DNA from: Jonesiaceae bacterium BS-20
GTDB lineage: Bacteria; Actinomycetota; Actinomycetes; Actinomycetales; Cellulomonadaceae
Length of the DNA: 64,000 nucleotides
Direction of reading: 5' to 3'
Assembly (NCBI GenBank): GCA_039995105.1
Contig: CP146203.1
Span: 62,001 to 126,000 of the forward strand
Positions 27,173 to 35,869 of the stretch are shown one piece after another (position 1 is the stretch's first letter; each line of letters begins with the position of its first letter). The position numbers and the translations under genes are program-made. The notes beneath the pieces were generated by a model. It was given only the letters and a program-made list of their open reading frames with translations. It ran no database searches and was not told where the DNA came from.

Positions 27173-27880
27173 CGGGGACCAGCAAACCAATCATGGAACT
27201 GTCCGGGTGTGGGCAGTCGTTTCCACTACCGGATGGTCGGCGCTTGCAGGTGTTGCAGGGGTTGGACTTCACCGTGTACCAGGGAAGTTCAACCGCGATT
27301 GTGGGACGTTCGGGCTCGGGAAAGTCCACGTTGTTGTCTATCTTGGGGCTCATGCGATCCCCGGAATCTGGCACCTATGAGGTTTCTGGACAACGGACTG
27401 ATCGGATGCGAGAACAGGAATTGGCCCACCTACGAGCCACGACTTTTGGGTTTGTATTTCAGGAGTACATGCTCATGAATCGGCACACTGTGGCCAAAAA
27501 TGTGGAGGTGCCGCTGGCCACTGCTGGCCGAGTAATCTGGCAGAACAGGCACGCCAAAATTCGCAATGTGTTGGAACAGGTGGGATTAAGTGAGAAGGCG
27601 GAAGCCTTGCCGGACCACCTTTCGGGAGGACAACGTCAGCGGGTGGCCATTGCGCGTGCGCTGGTGACGAGCCCCAAGATCATTCTTGCTGATGAACCAA
27701 CCGGCGCCCTTGACCCCGTAACCGCAGACGGCGTCCTGGGGAAACCTGCTCGAGGTGTCCAAAAACCAAGGGGTCGCGCTCATTGTGGTCACGCATGACC
27801 TTCAAGTGGCCCAACGGATGGACCGGCAAATCGAGTTGCGCGATGGGCGGTTGCAGCCGCTGAGCGGGCTGGCGTCATGA
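27169..27880 (+). pseudogene. MacB/LolD-type ABC ATPase, frameshifted before the H-loop
   Basis: The nucleotide-binding domain has Walker A (GRSGSGKSTL), Q-loop (FGFVFQEYMLM), signature (LSGGQRQRVAIARAL) and Walker B (IILADEPTGALD). One extra G in the GGGG run at about 27738-27741 then shifts the frame and ends it at 27798. In the right frame the sequence continues [20 protein letters not shown], restoring the H-loop, and ends at 27880, again overlapping the permease start by ATGA. As read, the ATPase lacks its catalytic histidine region and would be inactive. The gene is tightly coupled to the adaptor and permease genes. Confidence 0.85.
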
Positions 27881-29119
27881 TCCCATTTCTGCGGACGGTT
27901 GAGCTGGCTTTGGGGGAGATCCGCGCCAATAGGCTGCGCAGTATTCTCATGATCTTGTGCGTTGCTGCTGCGGTTGCCACCACCATGATTGTGAACCAGA
28001 TGGTCGCTTCCGCCGAGCAAGATATCAGTGACACTATTGCTCGGACGCAGGGCGTGCGCGGAACCATTGAGGCAACGGTCTCGGACTTGTCTTTGGCCGA
28101 TCAGATGCAGGTGTTGTCTCCGCACCTTCACGATTTTGCGGATGGGCGCGCAATCGATTTAGGTACGGTAAGTTTCCCTGACTCGGTGGATGACCGGGCG
28201 CTGGTCTGGCCGGTTCACGCGATGGACCCGGAGATTTTGGGCACGTTCCCTAATGGTCTTTTGGCAGGTCAATGGTTTAAACCTGCCGATGCCGCACTTC
28301 CGGTGGTCCCGGTGGTGATCTCCGCGAGGGTTGCTGATGAGATCGTAGCTGGTCTGAGCGAAGGCTCCGGTGGGCGTGCGGACGCGGTTGGGCGGGTGCT
28401 GACTTTTGATTTTCCGCTTCCGGTTTTGGTTCAAGTGGTGGGTGTGCTTGACCAGGGGGTTTTGAGTCACAAGTGGGACGGCATTATCGTTCCGCTCGAT
28501 GAGGATGGATTCCCCGCTGTCTTGCGTGAGTGGGTATACAGGACTGAAAATACGGGTGGTGTGGTCCGGCTTTACTCGAGTGATCCAACTGCGCCTGAAA
28601 AGCTTGTGTCGCTAGTGAACATGAAGGTGACCGCAGCGGTTGAGTCACGCGGCCTGGTAACGCAAGGTGTGCAGGTCATGCGGGTTGATAGTGCCGAGGA
28701 ATTTGAGCAAGCTACCAAGACGCTCAACATGATCTTGACGTCGATTGGCGCAGCTGTGTTGCTCATTGGCGTGACCGCGGTAGCGATAGTTTCAATGATG
28801 TCGTTGCGTGAGCGGGCCGGGGGAACTCGCGTTACGTAGGGCTATGGGTGCATCTGCACGGGCAATCTCAGCGTTGGTGCTTTGGGAAAATCTAGTGGTG
28901 GTTTTACTAGGTGCTGTGGTGGGAATCGGTGGGTCGGTAGGTGTTGCCGAGGTTCTGTCCAGAACGTCGTTTGGCGGGATGGCGGGCGGATTCAACCAGA
29001 TCCAGCCACTCGTCGCACTGGGAACCCTTGGCCTCACGGTTCTTGCCGGCGCAATGTTGAGTGTTCTGCCAGCGAAGCGCGCTTCTAAGCAAGACATAAT
29101 GGACGTGCTATCTAGTTAG
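27877..29119 (+). pseudogene. MacB/FtsX-type ABC permease, frameshifted
   Basis: The protein starts with a membrane helix (SILMILCVAAAVATTMIV), then a large extracellular MacB-periplasmic-core-like domain, and then the FtsX domain with further helices (AAVLLIGVTAVAIVSMM). An extra G in the GGGGG run at about 28819-28823 ends the frame at 28839; the correct frame goes on RAGELALRRAMGASARAI to the stop at 29119 and holds the last two helices. The LALRRAMGA motif, typical of FtsX-domain permeases, is exactly at the break. Without the tail the permease should not work. A terminator follows the true end. Confidence 0.85.
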
Positions 29120-29142
29120 ATATCCTACATAGTAAAGGCGGG

Positions 29143-29172
29143 GTGGGGACTTGGGAAGTACCAAGTCCCCAC
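29143..29172 (+). terminator. Hairpin after the exporter operon
   Basis: A perfect 12-bp stem (GTGGGGACTTGG with its complement, 6-base loop) lies 23 bases after the permease stop. Confidence 0.75.
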
Positions 29173-29179
29173 TCAACCG

Positions 29180-29204
29180 GGACTCTCAAGGGGAGTGAGA
29201 GTCC
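29180..29204 (-). terminator. Hairpin after the first GH43 gene
   Basis: A 9-bp stem (GGACTCTCA with its complement) lies 31 bases past the stop of the minus-strand GH43 gene, between convergent transcripts. Confidence 0.6.
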
Positions 29205-29235
29205 TACAACCGGTAGCCCAATGAGCTATCCGATG

Positions 29236-32214
29236 CTAGAGGTTCCGCCTGACTTGATACCGAACCGCTCCCGCGCCGAGCAAGATCAGACCCAATGCGG
29301 CGGCCAAGAAAGGCAGTCCGTTGGTACCGGTCTTAGCAAGGTCATCAGCTGACTCGTTAGAGGAACCAGGCTTGGTGGTTGTTGCGCCGCCATCGCCGTT
29401 TTCCTTGCCCGTAGTGTCTCCAGGCTCTTCACTACCAGGTTCTTCACTACCAGGCTTTTCGCTATCCGGCTTCTGGCCAGTTCCGGGGGTTTCCCCGTCG
29501 CCGCCACCTTCGCCGGGAGTTTCCCCGTCACCGGGTGCCTCGTCGGCAACCTTTTTGAGGTTGGCGTGCGCAAGCAATAACGCAGCTGTTGCCGAGTCCA
29601 CTTGCGCTTGTGAGGCATCGGCATCCGCATGTACGCCCAGTGCGGCTGCGAGTTCACGGGCAAGAGGACCCCAGGTATCCGCGGTGTATAGAGACTGATC
29701 AAGGGCTTCTGCTAGGTCAATTGCGCTCTGAAGCTCGGTCTTCTCTACGGGAACCGGAACAACCGGTGCTGCCGCGATTGAAACCGTCGTTGTCACCGTA
29801 ATCGCGGTCGAGCTAAACGGTACGCGGTCCGCGGCGTCCCACTTAGTGTCTCCATCCTTACCAACCCAGTCATTCAGGTTCGCCCCAATGGACTGGACAG
29901 TCCCGGTGATTTCATAGTCCCCAGGAACTCCAAGTTCCAAACCGGAAAGATCCCAGAACAGTGGCAATGAAGCAGTGCCGCGGTCATATGCGGTGTTCAC
30001 TTGTGTAGTAGCAGGCAACGCTGCCTCAAGATCTGCTGCGGTGTCAGAAGCCTCGAGCGCAATCGGGTCAAGAACAGTATTGACTGCGCTGACCGCGTCT
30101 GCCTGACGCACGGTGTTGTACTGAGCCTTAGTCAAACCAATGATTCCGCCGTGTTTAGTGCTCGGAGCCATGTAAAAATCGGGGCTGACAAATGGTTCCC
30201 AGCCGTCTGCCAAATCTTGGGAGACCATTGGTCGGTACCCAACGGTAGGGATGACATCTACGTAGAGGTACCACGTATCTTCGTTGTGCTTTTTGAAGAT
30301 TGCCGGGCCTTCCACACCACCCGGGTTGTTGCCAGACCAGTTGGCACCAATCTTGTCTTGAATCTCGGTCCAGTTAGCGGATGCTAGCCACCACTGAGCG
30401 TCCGTGGTGAACTCCATATATAGGCCCTTACCAAAGGTGTTGTCCTTGGTTACGCGGTAGGTGGTGTCACCAACTTGGGTCATGGTGGTGTCAATGGTGT
30501 TGCCATCGTGGTCAATGAAGACCCCGCCGTATTCGTAGGAGCCGGCGGTAAAGTCTGGGGTCGCGCCCCACAGGATACGTGAGTAGCTGGATCCGGTATG
30601 TCCGGGGTTGTCATTCGCGTACATGTTGGAGGACCAGTACAAGACAAACGCGCCTTTACCGGCGCCGTAGTAGTCGGGAACCCAGGTGGCCTCGGGTGCC
30701 CACGCCATACCGAGCTCAGCGACCTTGTCGCCGGCAAGGTTTGTAGCGAGATCAATTTGGCGTTGTTCGCTCCACGTCACCAGGTCGGTGGATTCCCAGA
30801 TATTGAGTTTGGTGCTGCCTTGAGATGACCAGTGGCACCAGCTGGTGCAATTACCCGAGCCGTTATCGCCGCCAAATACCCGCAGGTCAGTGGCAATAAT
30901 GTAGTAGGTTCCGGTTTCCGGGTTGTACGTGACGTAAGGGTCGCGGATTCCGGTAGTTCCTAAGTCCGACGCCAAAATTGGTTTTCCGCTATTGAGTGGA
31001 TCCCACTGCTCGGCGTTGTTGCCGCGGGAAATATCGAGGTAGATTTTCTCGGCGTAGCCCTGGGAGTCCTCAACAAAGTGGACCATGAGATAGCCGTAAT
31101 CGTCGGTTGCTGCAGCCTGAGGAACAAGCGTCACTGGAACATCAATGGTGGCTTGGATACCCCGTACGGTTGCGGTTGCGGTCAGGGAAGTCAGGACGGG
31201 GTCCTGACCAGATTCCGGAAGCGCCACGGCTGCGGTGCGGCCGTCTTGACCAATCTCGATGCCTGCCTCACTGGAGTCCCAGACTATCTGCCCGTTGTAG
31301 TCGGGCAGCACGGTTACCGTGTCATCCAATTTGAGAGGTTTGATGGAATCCAGAAGCGCTTGTGCTACCGCAGTAAATGAATCCGCGTGTGGTTGGGCCG
31401 TGAACTCGGAGACCGTCTTGATTTCGGATGCGGTGAGGGCACGATCGTAAACCGAGAATGCGGAGACTTCACCCTTCAAGTGAGGATCCGGGTAAGGAGC
31501 ACGCCCAATAGTGTTCAGCGTTTGGTTGGTCACCGAGCTCGGCTTCAAGGTGGTTGGGGTCTTGCTGATGAACTCCCCGTCGAGGAACAGGCTAATGGTG
31601 CCCGCACTTCCATCGATGACCGAGGTCAGGTTGTACCAGCGGTCAGCCTCGAGTGAACCTCCGCGAGCGTTGACCTCGCCGCCACCGCTTGTCGTGGTGA
31701 TCGCCGTGCGAATTCCGTCCCGCACGGAAGCGAAGTAGTACTCGTTAGTGCCTGTGCTGCCAATGTTCCACAGGAAGTTGTAGGTGTTCTTCATCGAAGC
31801 ATCGATTTTTACCTCTGTAACCACGGTTGCAGATCCACTGTCCTTCAGCAGGTCGTTGGGTAGTCGCACCCAGTTGGCGTTGCTGTTCTTCCCACCGCCC
31901 GTGAACTTGAGCGATGAACCGGTCCACTGGGAGTCAGCCGCATTCTCAACTGTTGCGGGTGCGCCGCCGGTAACCGTGTTCGCTATGGTGCTGCCGGTGG
32001 TCTGATCAAAGCGGTATCCGGCGATTAGCCCATCGGTCGGTGGTGACACAGCCTCGGTGGGTAAAGCCAGGGCGGCAGAATTGCTGGAGCCGGATGGAGT
32101 GGCTACCGCGCTAGTTCCGACCAGGGACAGAGAGGCAATGAGTCCCAAGCCGAGTCCGGCTGCAACTACTTTGGGTGCGCGTTTGAAAGCACGTTGTGGG
32201 CGTCTTTGCCACAT
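29236..32214 (-). CDS. Secreted wall-anchored GH43 enzyme 1 (LamG, GH43, FIVAR, LAKTG anchor)
   Basis: The 992-residue exported glycosidase carries, in order, a signal peptide (VVAAGLGLGLIASLSLVG), a LamG/concanavalin-like domain (about 60-275), an Ig-like stretch, a GH43 five-bladed propeller, a FIVAR module (about 823-891), a Pro/Glu/Gly-rich wall linker and an LAKTG sorting signal with membrane helix and Arg tail. The catalytic base is in GIRDPYV (about 422) and the acid in VEGPAIF (about 635). Family members cleave alpha-L-arabinofuranosyl or xylosyl bonds. It is divergent from GH43 enzyme 2; their shared upstream region holds three LacI-type operators. Confidence 0.88.
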   Translation of the reverse strand: MWQRRPQRAFKRAPKVVAAGLGLGLIASLSLVGTSAVATPSGSSNSAALALPTEAVSPPTDGLIAGYRFDQTTGSTIANTVTGGAPATVENAADSQWTGSSLKFTGGGKNSNANWVRLPNDLLKDSGSATVVTEVKIDASMKNTYNFLWNIGSTGTNEYYFASVRDGIRTAITTTSGGGEVNARGGSLEADRWYNLTSVIDGSAGTISLFLDGEFISKTPTTLKPSSVTNQTLNTIGRAPYPDPHLKGEVSAFSVYDRALTASEIKTVSEFTAQPHADSFTAVAQALLDSIKPLKLDDTVTVLPDYNGQIVWDSSEAGIEIGQDGRTAAVALPESGQDPVLTSLTATATVRGIQATIDVPVTLVPQAAATDDYGYLMVHFVEDSQGYAEKIYLDISRGNNAEQWDPLNSGKPILASDLGTTGIRDPYVTYNPETGTYYIIATDLRVFGGDNGSGNCTSWCHWSSQGSTKLNIWESTDLVTWSEQRQIDLATNLAGDKVAELGMAWAPEATWVPDYYGAGKGAFVLYWSSNMYANDNPGHTGSSYSRILWGATPDFTAGSYEYGGVFIDHDGNTIDTTMTQVGDTTYRVTKDNTFGKGLYMEFTTDAQWWLASANWTEIQDKIGANWSGNNPGGVEGPAIFKKHNEDTWYLYVDVIPTVGYRPMVSQDLADGWEPFVSPDFYMAPSTKHGGIIGLTKAQYNTVRQADAVSAVNTVLDPIALEASDTAADLEAALPATTQVNTAYDRGTASLPLFWDLSGLELGVPGDYEITGTVQSIGANLNDWVGKDGDTKWDAADRVPFSSTAITVTTTVSIAAAPVVPVPVEKTELQSAIDLAEALDQSLYTADTWGPLARELAAALGVHADADASQAQVDSATAALLLAHANLKKVADEAPGDGETPGEGGGDGETPGTGQKPDSEKPGSEEPGSEEPGDTTGKENGDGGATTTKPGSSNESADDLAKTGTNGLPFLAAALGLILLGAGAVRYQVRRNL

Positions 32215-32299
32215 GGTTTCTCCTAAATGAAACGAATAAACCGAGCACTATAGGCAGGTGCTGCGGTAAAGCAATACCAAATAGTTCATTCTCGAGGAA

Positions 32300-32313
32300 T
32301 GTTACCGTGAACA
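32300..32313. promoter_or_regulatory. LacI-type operator 1 (TGTTACCGTGAACA)
   Basis: A near-palindrome with central CG, between the divergent GH43 genes, about 86 bases upstream of GH43 gene 1. It is one of five sites of the form TGTTAnCGnGAACA in the window, all next to genes of this locus. Confidence 0.75.
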
Positions 32314-32432
32314 ACATTGCTGGTCAACGGTTTTGTCGAGCCGTCCCATGAAAAAGTGCCAACACTCGCAGATTCACGGGGGCTGTTGAGTTTACTGTCT
32401 CCTCGGTGATAAAGTCGGCGGCTATACCCTGT

Positions 32433-32446
32433 TGTTAGCGGGAACA
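32433..32446. promoter_or_regulatory. LacI-type operator 2 (TGTTAGCGGGAACA)
   Basis: The second site in the GH43 divergent region, 29 bases before site 3, measured start to start. The spacing is close to three helical turns, which would suit two dimers on one face. Confidence 0.72.
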
Positions 32447-32461
32447 ATTTGTTTAATCATT

Positions 32462-32475
32462 TGTTACCGAGAACA
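32462..32475. promoter_or_regulatory. LacI-type operator 3 (TGTTACCGAGAACA)
   Basis: The third site, about 105 bases before the GTG start of GH43 gene 2, in a good place to block its promoter. Confidence 0.75.
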
Positions 32476-32579
32476 TCAAAACCTGAGCAGGACTGATTGA
32501 GACGGCCCCAAAGGTCGATAACAACGAAGTTGCTCTGAACCAGCCTGCTATGGAGCAGGCGAATCCCAAAGGAGGGATA

Positions 32580-35500
32580 GTGAACAAGATGAGGCTACGT
32601 TCAGTGGCCGGGACTCTTGGCATGGCAATGATCACTAGTTTGATGATCGTGCCAGCGGCAACCGTCGCCCAAGCAGCTCCCGCAGGTGTGCCAACACCGA
32701 CGGCACACTACGACATGACTCACTCCGGAACTCAATTGACTGATGTTTCCGGAAATAACCGTCACGCTACGCTGAGTTCTTTGGCTGATTCCAACTTCAT
32801 TGTCTCCGGTGGCCAAGATCTTCTGAAGTTCGACGGCAAGGGCTATGCCTCGCTGCCCCAGGGCCTAGTAACCGGGACCGACAACGACTTCACGGTTGAA
32901 ATGACACTAGCTGCGCCCGAACAACAAAACCAATTTGCTTGGGTCATTGGCGTTGGTGGGGGAGCATGGAATACCACCGAATTGGGCAATCATGTGTTTA
33001 TGAACCCAAACACCTCTGAAGGTGGAGATTACCGTGGCAATATTTTTGGCGGTATTCGAATTAAATCCGGTGACGGTAACGGTGAGACCCGGTATGGGCC
33101 TGCGGGTGCGGTAGCGCCGGGACTTTTTGCAACCATCACGGTAGCTTCAGCAGGTAACACGATCAAGGTTTACGTTAACGGTGAAGAGAAATCTTCTACT
33201 GAACATGACAAATCCATGGCCAAGATCGTGCCGTCCGAAGACGTGCTCGGATACCTAGGGCGCCCGCTATATAACGGCGACGGACTCCTCAAAGCAGTCG
33301 TTGCGGACGTAAAATTCTGGGACGAAAGCCTGACTGCTGAGGAAATTGCGCTGGGAGTAGCAAGCGAGGATGACCGCAAGGCCATGTTTGACGGCATTCT
33401 AGCCGGCGAGATCGCGGCCCGGTACCTTGGCAAAAACACCTCAGCCGACGCGGTGAACACCGACTTGGCGCTGCCAACGAGCGTCTCTGGCGTGAGCCTG
33501 ACCTGGGAGTCATCCAACCCTGATGTTATCGCTGTCGACGGCACCGTCACTCGAGCATTCGGAAACGATGTCCCGGTGACGGTCACCGCAACGGATAGTT
33601 TTGGTCTCACGTATGCCTTTGACGTTGTGGTGCTTGGTATTACCCAAGCAGAAGTTGAAACAGGTTTTGCAGCCGACTTTGACGCCGTAACCGTAGCGGA
33701 AAGCACGCACGAGAACCTGCCACTAGCGGCAACGGGAGCAAACGGTGCGAGCATCACTTGGGCATCGTCAAATGAAGCCATCATCTCCGCAACCGACGCG
33801 GCTTACCAGCCCGGCCCGGTTGGTGCAGCCGACCCATTCAAGGGCGCGGGCAAGGTTATCCGCCCAGCCTACGGATCTGGCGATGCCTCAGTAACGCTGA
33901 CTGCAACGGTCACGCTGGGTGAACTGTCCAAGACCAAGACCTTCGAGGTTACGGTTGAGGAACTTGGCCGTACTGCACCTGATCAGGGCTACGTGGCGGC
34001 ATACTTTAAGTCTGACAGCGACGAGAAGGTGTATCAGGCGCACACAACCGGAAACGACTTCTTTACCTTCACCGAATCTAACGGCGGCAAACCAACAGTT
34101 GTTGCAACCACGGACACCACTGGTCTGCGTGACCCATACATTTTGCGTTCCGTAAACGGTGATCGCTACTACATGGTGGCAACCGACCTGTGCATTGGCT
34201 GCACGGGTGACTGGGGCGGCGCGCAGCGCTGGGGCTCGCTGAAGATCAATGTGTACGAGTCCGTTGACCTAGTGAACTGGACCCGCACCAACGCCCCGGA
34301 AGACACTGGAATTGTGGTAAACCAGCCACGCGCCGGTATGACCTGGGCTCCTGAAGTCTATTGGGATGACGCGCTTGAGTCCTACGTGGTTCACTTTGCC
34401 TCCCGCCTCTACACCGATGACGAGCACGTCACGACTGACGGTGGCGGCCACGCGCAGATGTTCTACGTGCTGACCCGTGACTTCCAAACCTTTACCGAGC
34501 CTGTGAGCTGGCAGAACACCGGTCACGCTCGCATTGACTCAACCATCATGAAGATTGATGACTACTTTTACCGCTTCACCAAGAACGAGGACGGCGGCGG
34601 CGCTGACGGGCTGGAACGCGGCAAGGATATCTTCCTTGAGCGCTCCAAGGTTTTGACCTCGCAGACCTTCAAATCCGATCCAAATGGTGACCCAGAAACC
34701 ACCTGGGAACTCATGGATACCGCCATGAGCACACCAAAGACCGGCCATGCCGGCGAGGGACCACAGATTGTGAAGCTCAATGAGGGCGACCCCAGCAACC
34801 CAACCGGAGATGGCTACGTATTCCTCGTAGATAACTACGGTGACGGCGGCTACGTTCCGTTCCTCACCACGGGTGCAGAGATCTCAGCCAGTAGTTGGGA
34901 AAACCGGTTGTCCAAGCAGGAGAGCTGGAAAAACCTGCCAAAGACCGGCCTACCAAAGAGCCCGCGTCACGGTGCGTTTGTCAACGTTCCGCAGAACGTT
35001 CTCGATGCCGTCTCCACCTGGAGCGACCTTGAGACCGTAGCCTCAACCACGGAAGCAAGCGTCCAAGGCCGTACGGTAACCGCTACCGTTTCCGCGGCTG
35101 ACCTAGGTGATGTGGTTGGAACGGTAACCTTTGCCCTCGGTGACTGGACCCAAACCGTTGCCCTGGATAACAAGCAGGCTGCAGTAGAAGTTCCAACTGA
35201 ACTATCCGGTACGGTCTTGGTAACTTACGACGGTTACCGCGACGGTGCACTTAAGACATCAAATACCACGGTTGAGGTTGAAAAGGAAGAAATCCCGGTT
35301 GATCCGGTTGTAGATACCGCTGCGCTTGAGGCGGGTATTGCTGCGGCAAAGCAGTTGGTTGCGGCTGATTACACGGCTGGTTCTTGGGCCGGTGTGGTTG
35401 CTGCTTTGGCTGATGCTGAGGCTGTGCTTGCTGATGTTGATGCTTCGCAGGACGAGGTTGATGCTGCCGCTGGTGCGCTTGATGCCGCGGTTCAGGCTTT

Positions 35501-35780
35501 GGAAGAGGTCGAAGACCCCGTTAAGCCAACTGATCCAACTGATCCAACCGATCCAACGGACCCATCTGATCCAGCCAATCCGGATGACGGTAAGGACGAT
35601 GACAACAAGCAGGGGGACTCCGACAAGGATCAGCCTGACACGGATGTCACCGGTAAACCGGCACCATCCGACGACGACTTGGCATCTACCGGTGCCAACG
35701 TCATGGGAGTGGTTCTGGCACTCCTTGTCTTGAGCCTTGGTGGATTTGGGCTCGTGATGGCTGCACGTAAGCGTGCGTAG
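32580..35780 (+). CDS. Secreted wall-anchored GH43 enzyme 2 (LamG, Ig-like, GH43, FIVAR, LASTG anchor)
   Basis: The 1066-residue protein has a signal peptide (GMAMITSLMIVPAATVAQA), a LamG-like domain (about 45-275), two atrophied Ig-like domains (about 285-475) and a GH43 catalytic domain with base GLRDPYI (about 517), WAPEVYW and acid GEGPQIV (about 725). A beta-sandwich stretch, a FIVAR module (about 910-977), a PTDPTDP repeat linker and an LASTG sorting signal with membrane helix and RKRA tail follow. GTG 32580 follows GGAGGG; ATG 32589 is the alternative. Two operators lie just upstream. It probably acts on arabinan or arabinogalactan side chains at the cell surface. Confidence 0.88.
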   Translation: MNKMRLRSVAGTLGMAMITSLMIVPAATVAQAAPAGVPTPTAHYDMTHSGTQLTDVSGNNRHATLSSLADSNFIVSGGQDLLKFDGKGYASLPQGLVTGTDNDFTVEMTLAAPEQQNQFAWVIGVGGGAWNTTELGNHVFMNPNTSEGGDYRGNIFGGIRIKSGDGNGETRYGPAGAVAPGLFATITVASAGNTIKVYVNGEEKSSTEHDKSMAKIVPSEDVLGYLGRPLYNGDGLLKAVVADVKFWDESLTAEEIALGVASEDDRKAMFDGILAGEIAARYLGKNTSADAVNTDLALPTSVSGVSLTWESSNPDVIAVDGTVTRAFGNDVPVTVTATDSFGLTYAFDVVVLGITQAEVETGFAADFDAVTVAESTHENLPLAATGANGASITWASSNEAIISATDAAYQPGPVGAADPFKGAGKVIRPAYGSGDASVTLTATVTLGELSKTKTFEVTVEELGRTAPDQGYVAAYFKSDSDEKVYQAHTTGNDFFTFTESNGGKPTVVATTDTTGLRDPYILRSVNGDRYYMVATDLCIGCTGDWGGAQRWGSLKINVYESVDLVNWTRTNAPEDTGIVVNQPRAGMTWAPEVYWDDALESYVVHFASRLYTDDEHVTTDGGGHAQMFYVLTRDFQTFTEPVSWQNTGHARIDSTIMKIDDYFYRFTKNEDGGGADGLERGKDIFLERSKVLTSQTFKSDPNGDPETTWELMDTAMSTPKTGHAGEGPQIVKLNEGDPSNPTGDGYVFLVDNYGDGGYVPFLTTGAEISASSWENRLSKQESWKNLPKTGLPKSPRHGAFVNVPQNVLDAVSTWSDLETVASTTEASVQGRTVTATVSAADLGDVVGTVTFALGDWTQTVALDNKQAAVEVPTELSGTVLVTYDGYRDGALKTSNTTVEVEKEEIPVDPVVDTAALEAGIAAAKQLVAADYTAGSWAGVVAALADAEAVLADVDASQDEVDAAAGALDAAVQALEEVEDPVKPTDPTDPTDPTDPSDPANPDDGKDDDNKQGDSDKDQPDTDVTGKPAPSDDDLASTGANVMGVVLALLVLSLGGFGLVMAARKRA

Positions 35781-35799
35781 CCCAACAATGCAGTTCTGA

Positions 35800-35835
35800 G
35801 TTTGGGGTTATCGCATAAGTGCGATGACCCCAAAC
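35800..35835 (+). terminator. Hairpin between GH43 genes 2 and 3
   Basis: GTTTGGGG and CCCCAAAC arms, with a second GCAT/GTGC-containing inner stem, follow the GH43 gene 2 stop by 19 bases. The hairpin after GH43 gene 3 is closely similar. Confidence 0.75.
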
Positions 35836-35869
35836 TTGCTTGCCAAATTGAAAACACGATGGAGTATTC

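Noticed and set aside
25932-27374. A 480-codon minus-strand frame opposite the adaptor gene
   Set aside because: It has no ribosome site and no protein-like motifs, and the opposite strand carries a recognisable adaptor; it is a shadow frame.
27172-27380. The last 70 codons of the long adaptor reading frame
   Set aside because: They are out-of-phase reading of the ABC ATPase gene caused by a one-base shift near 27138.
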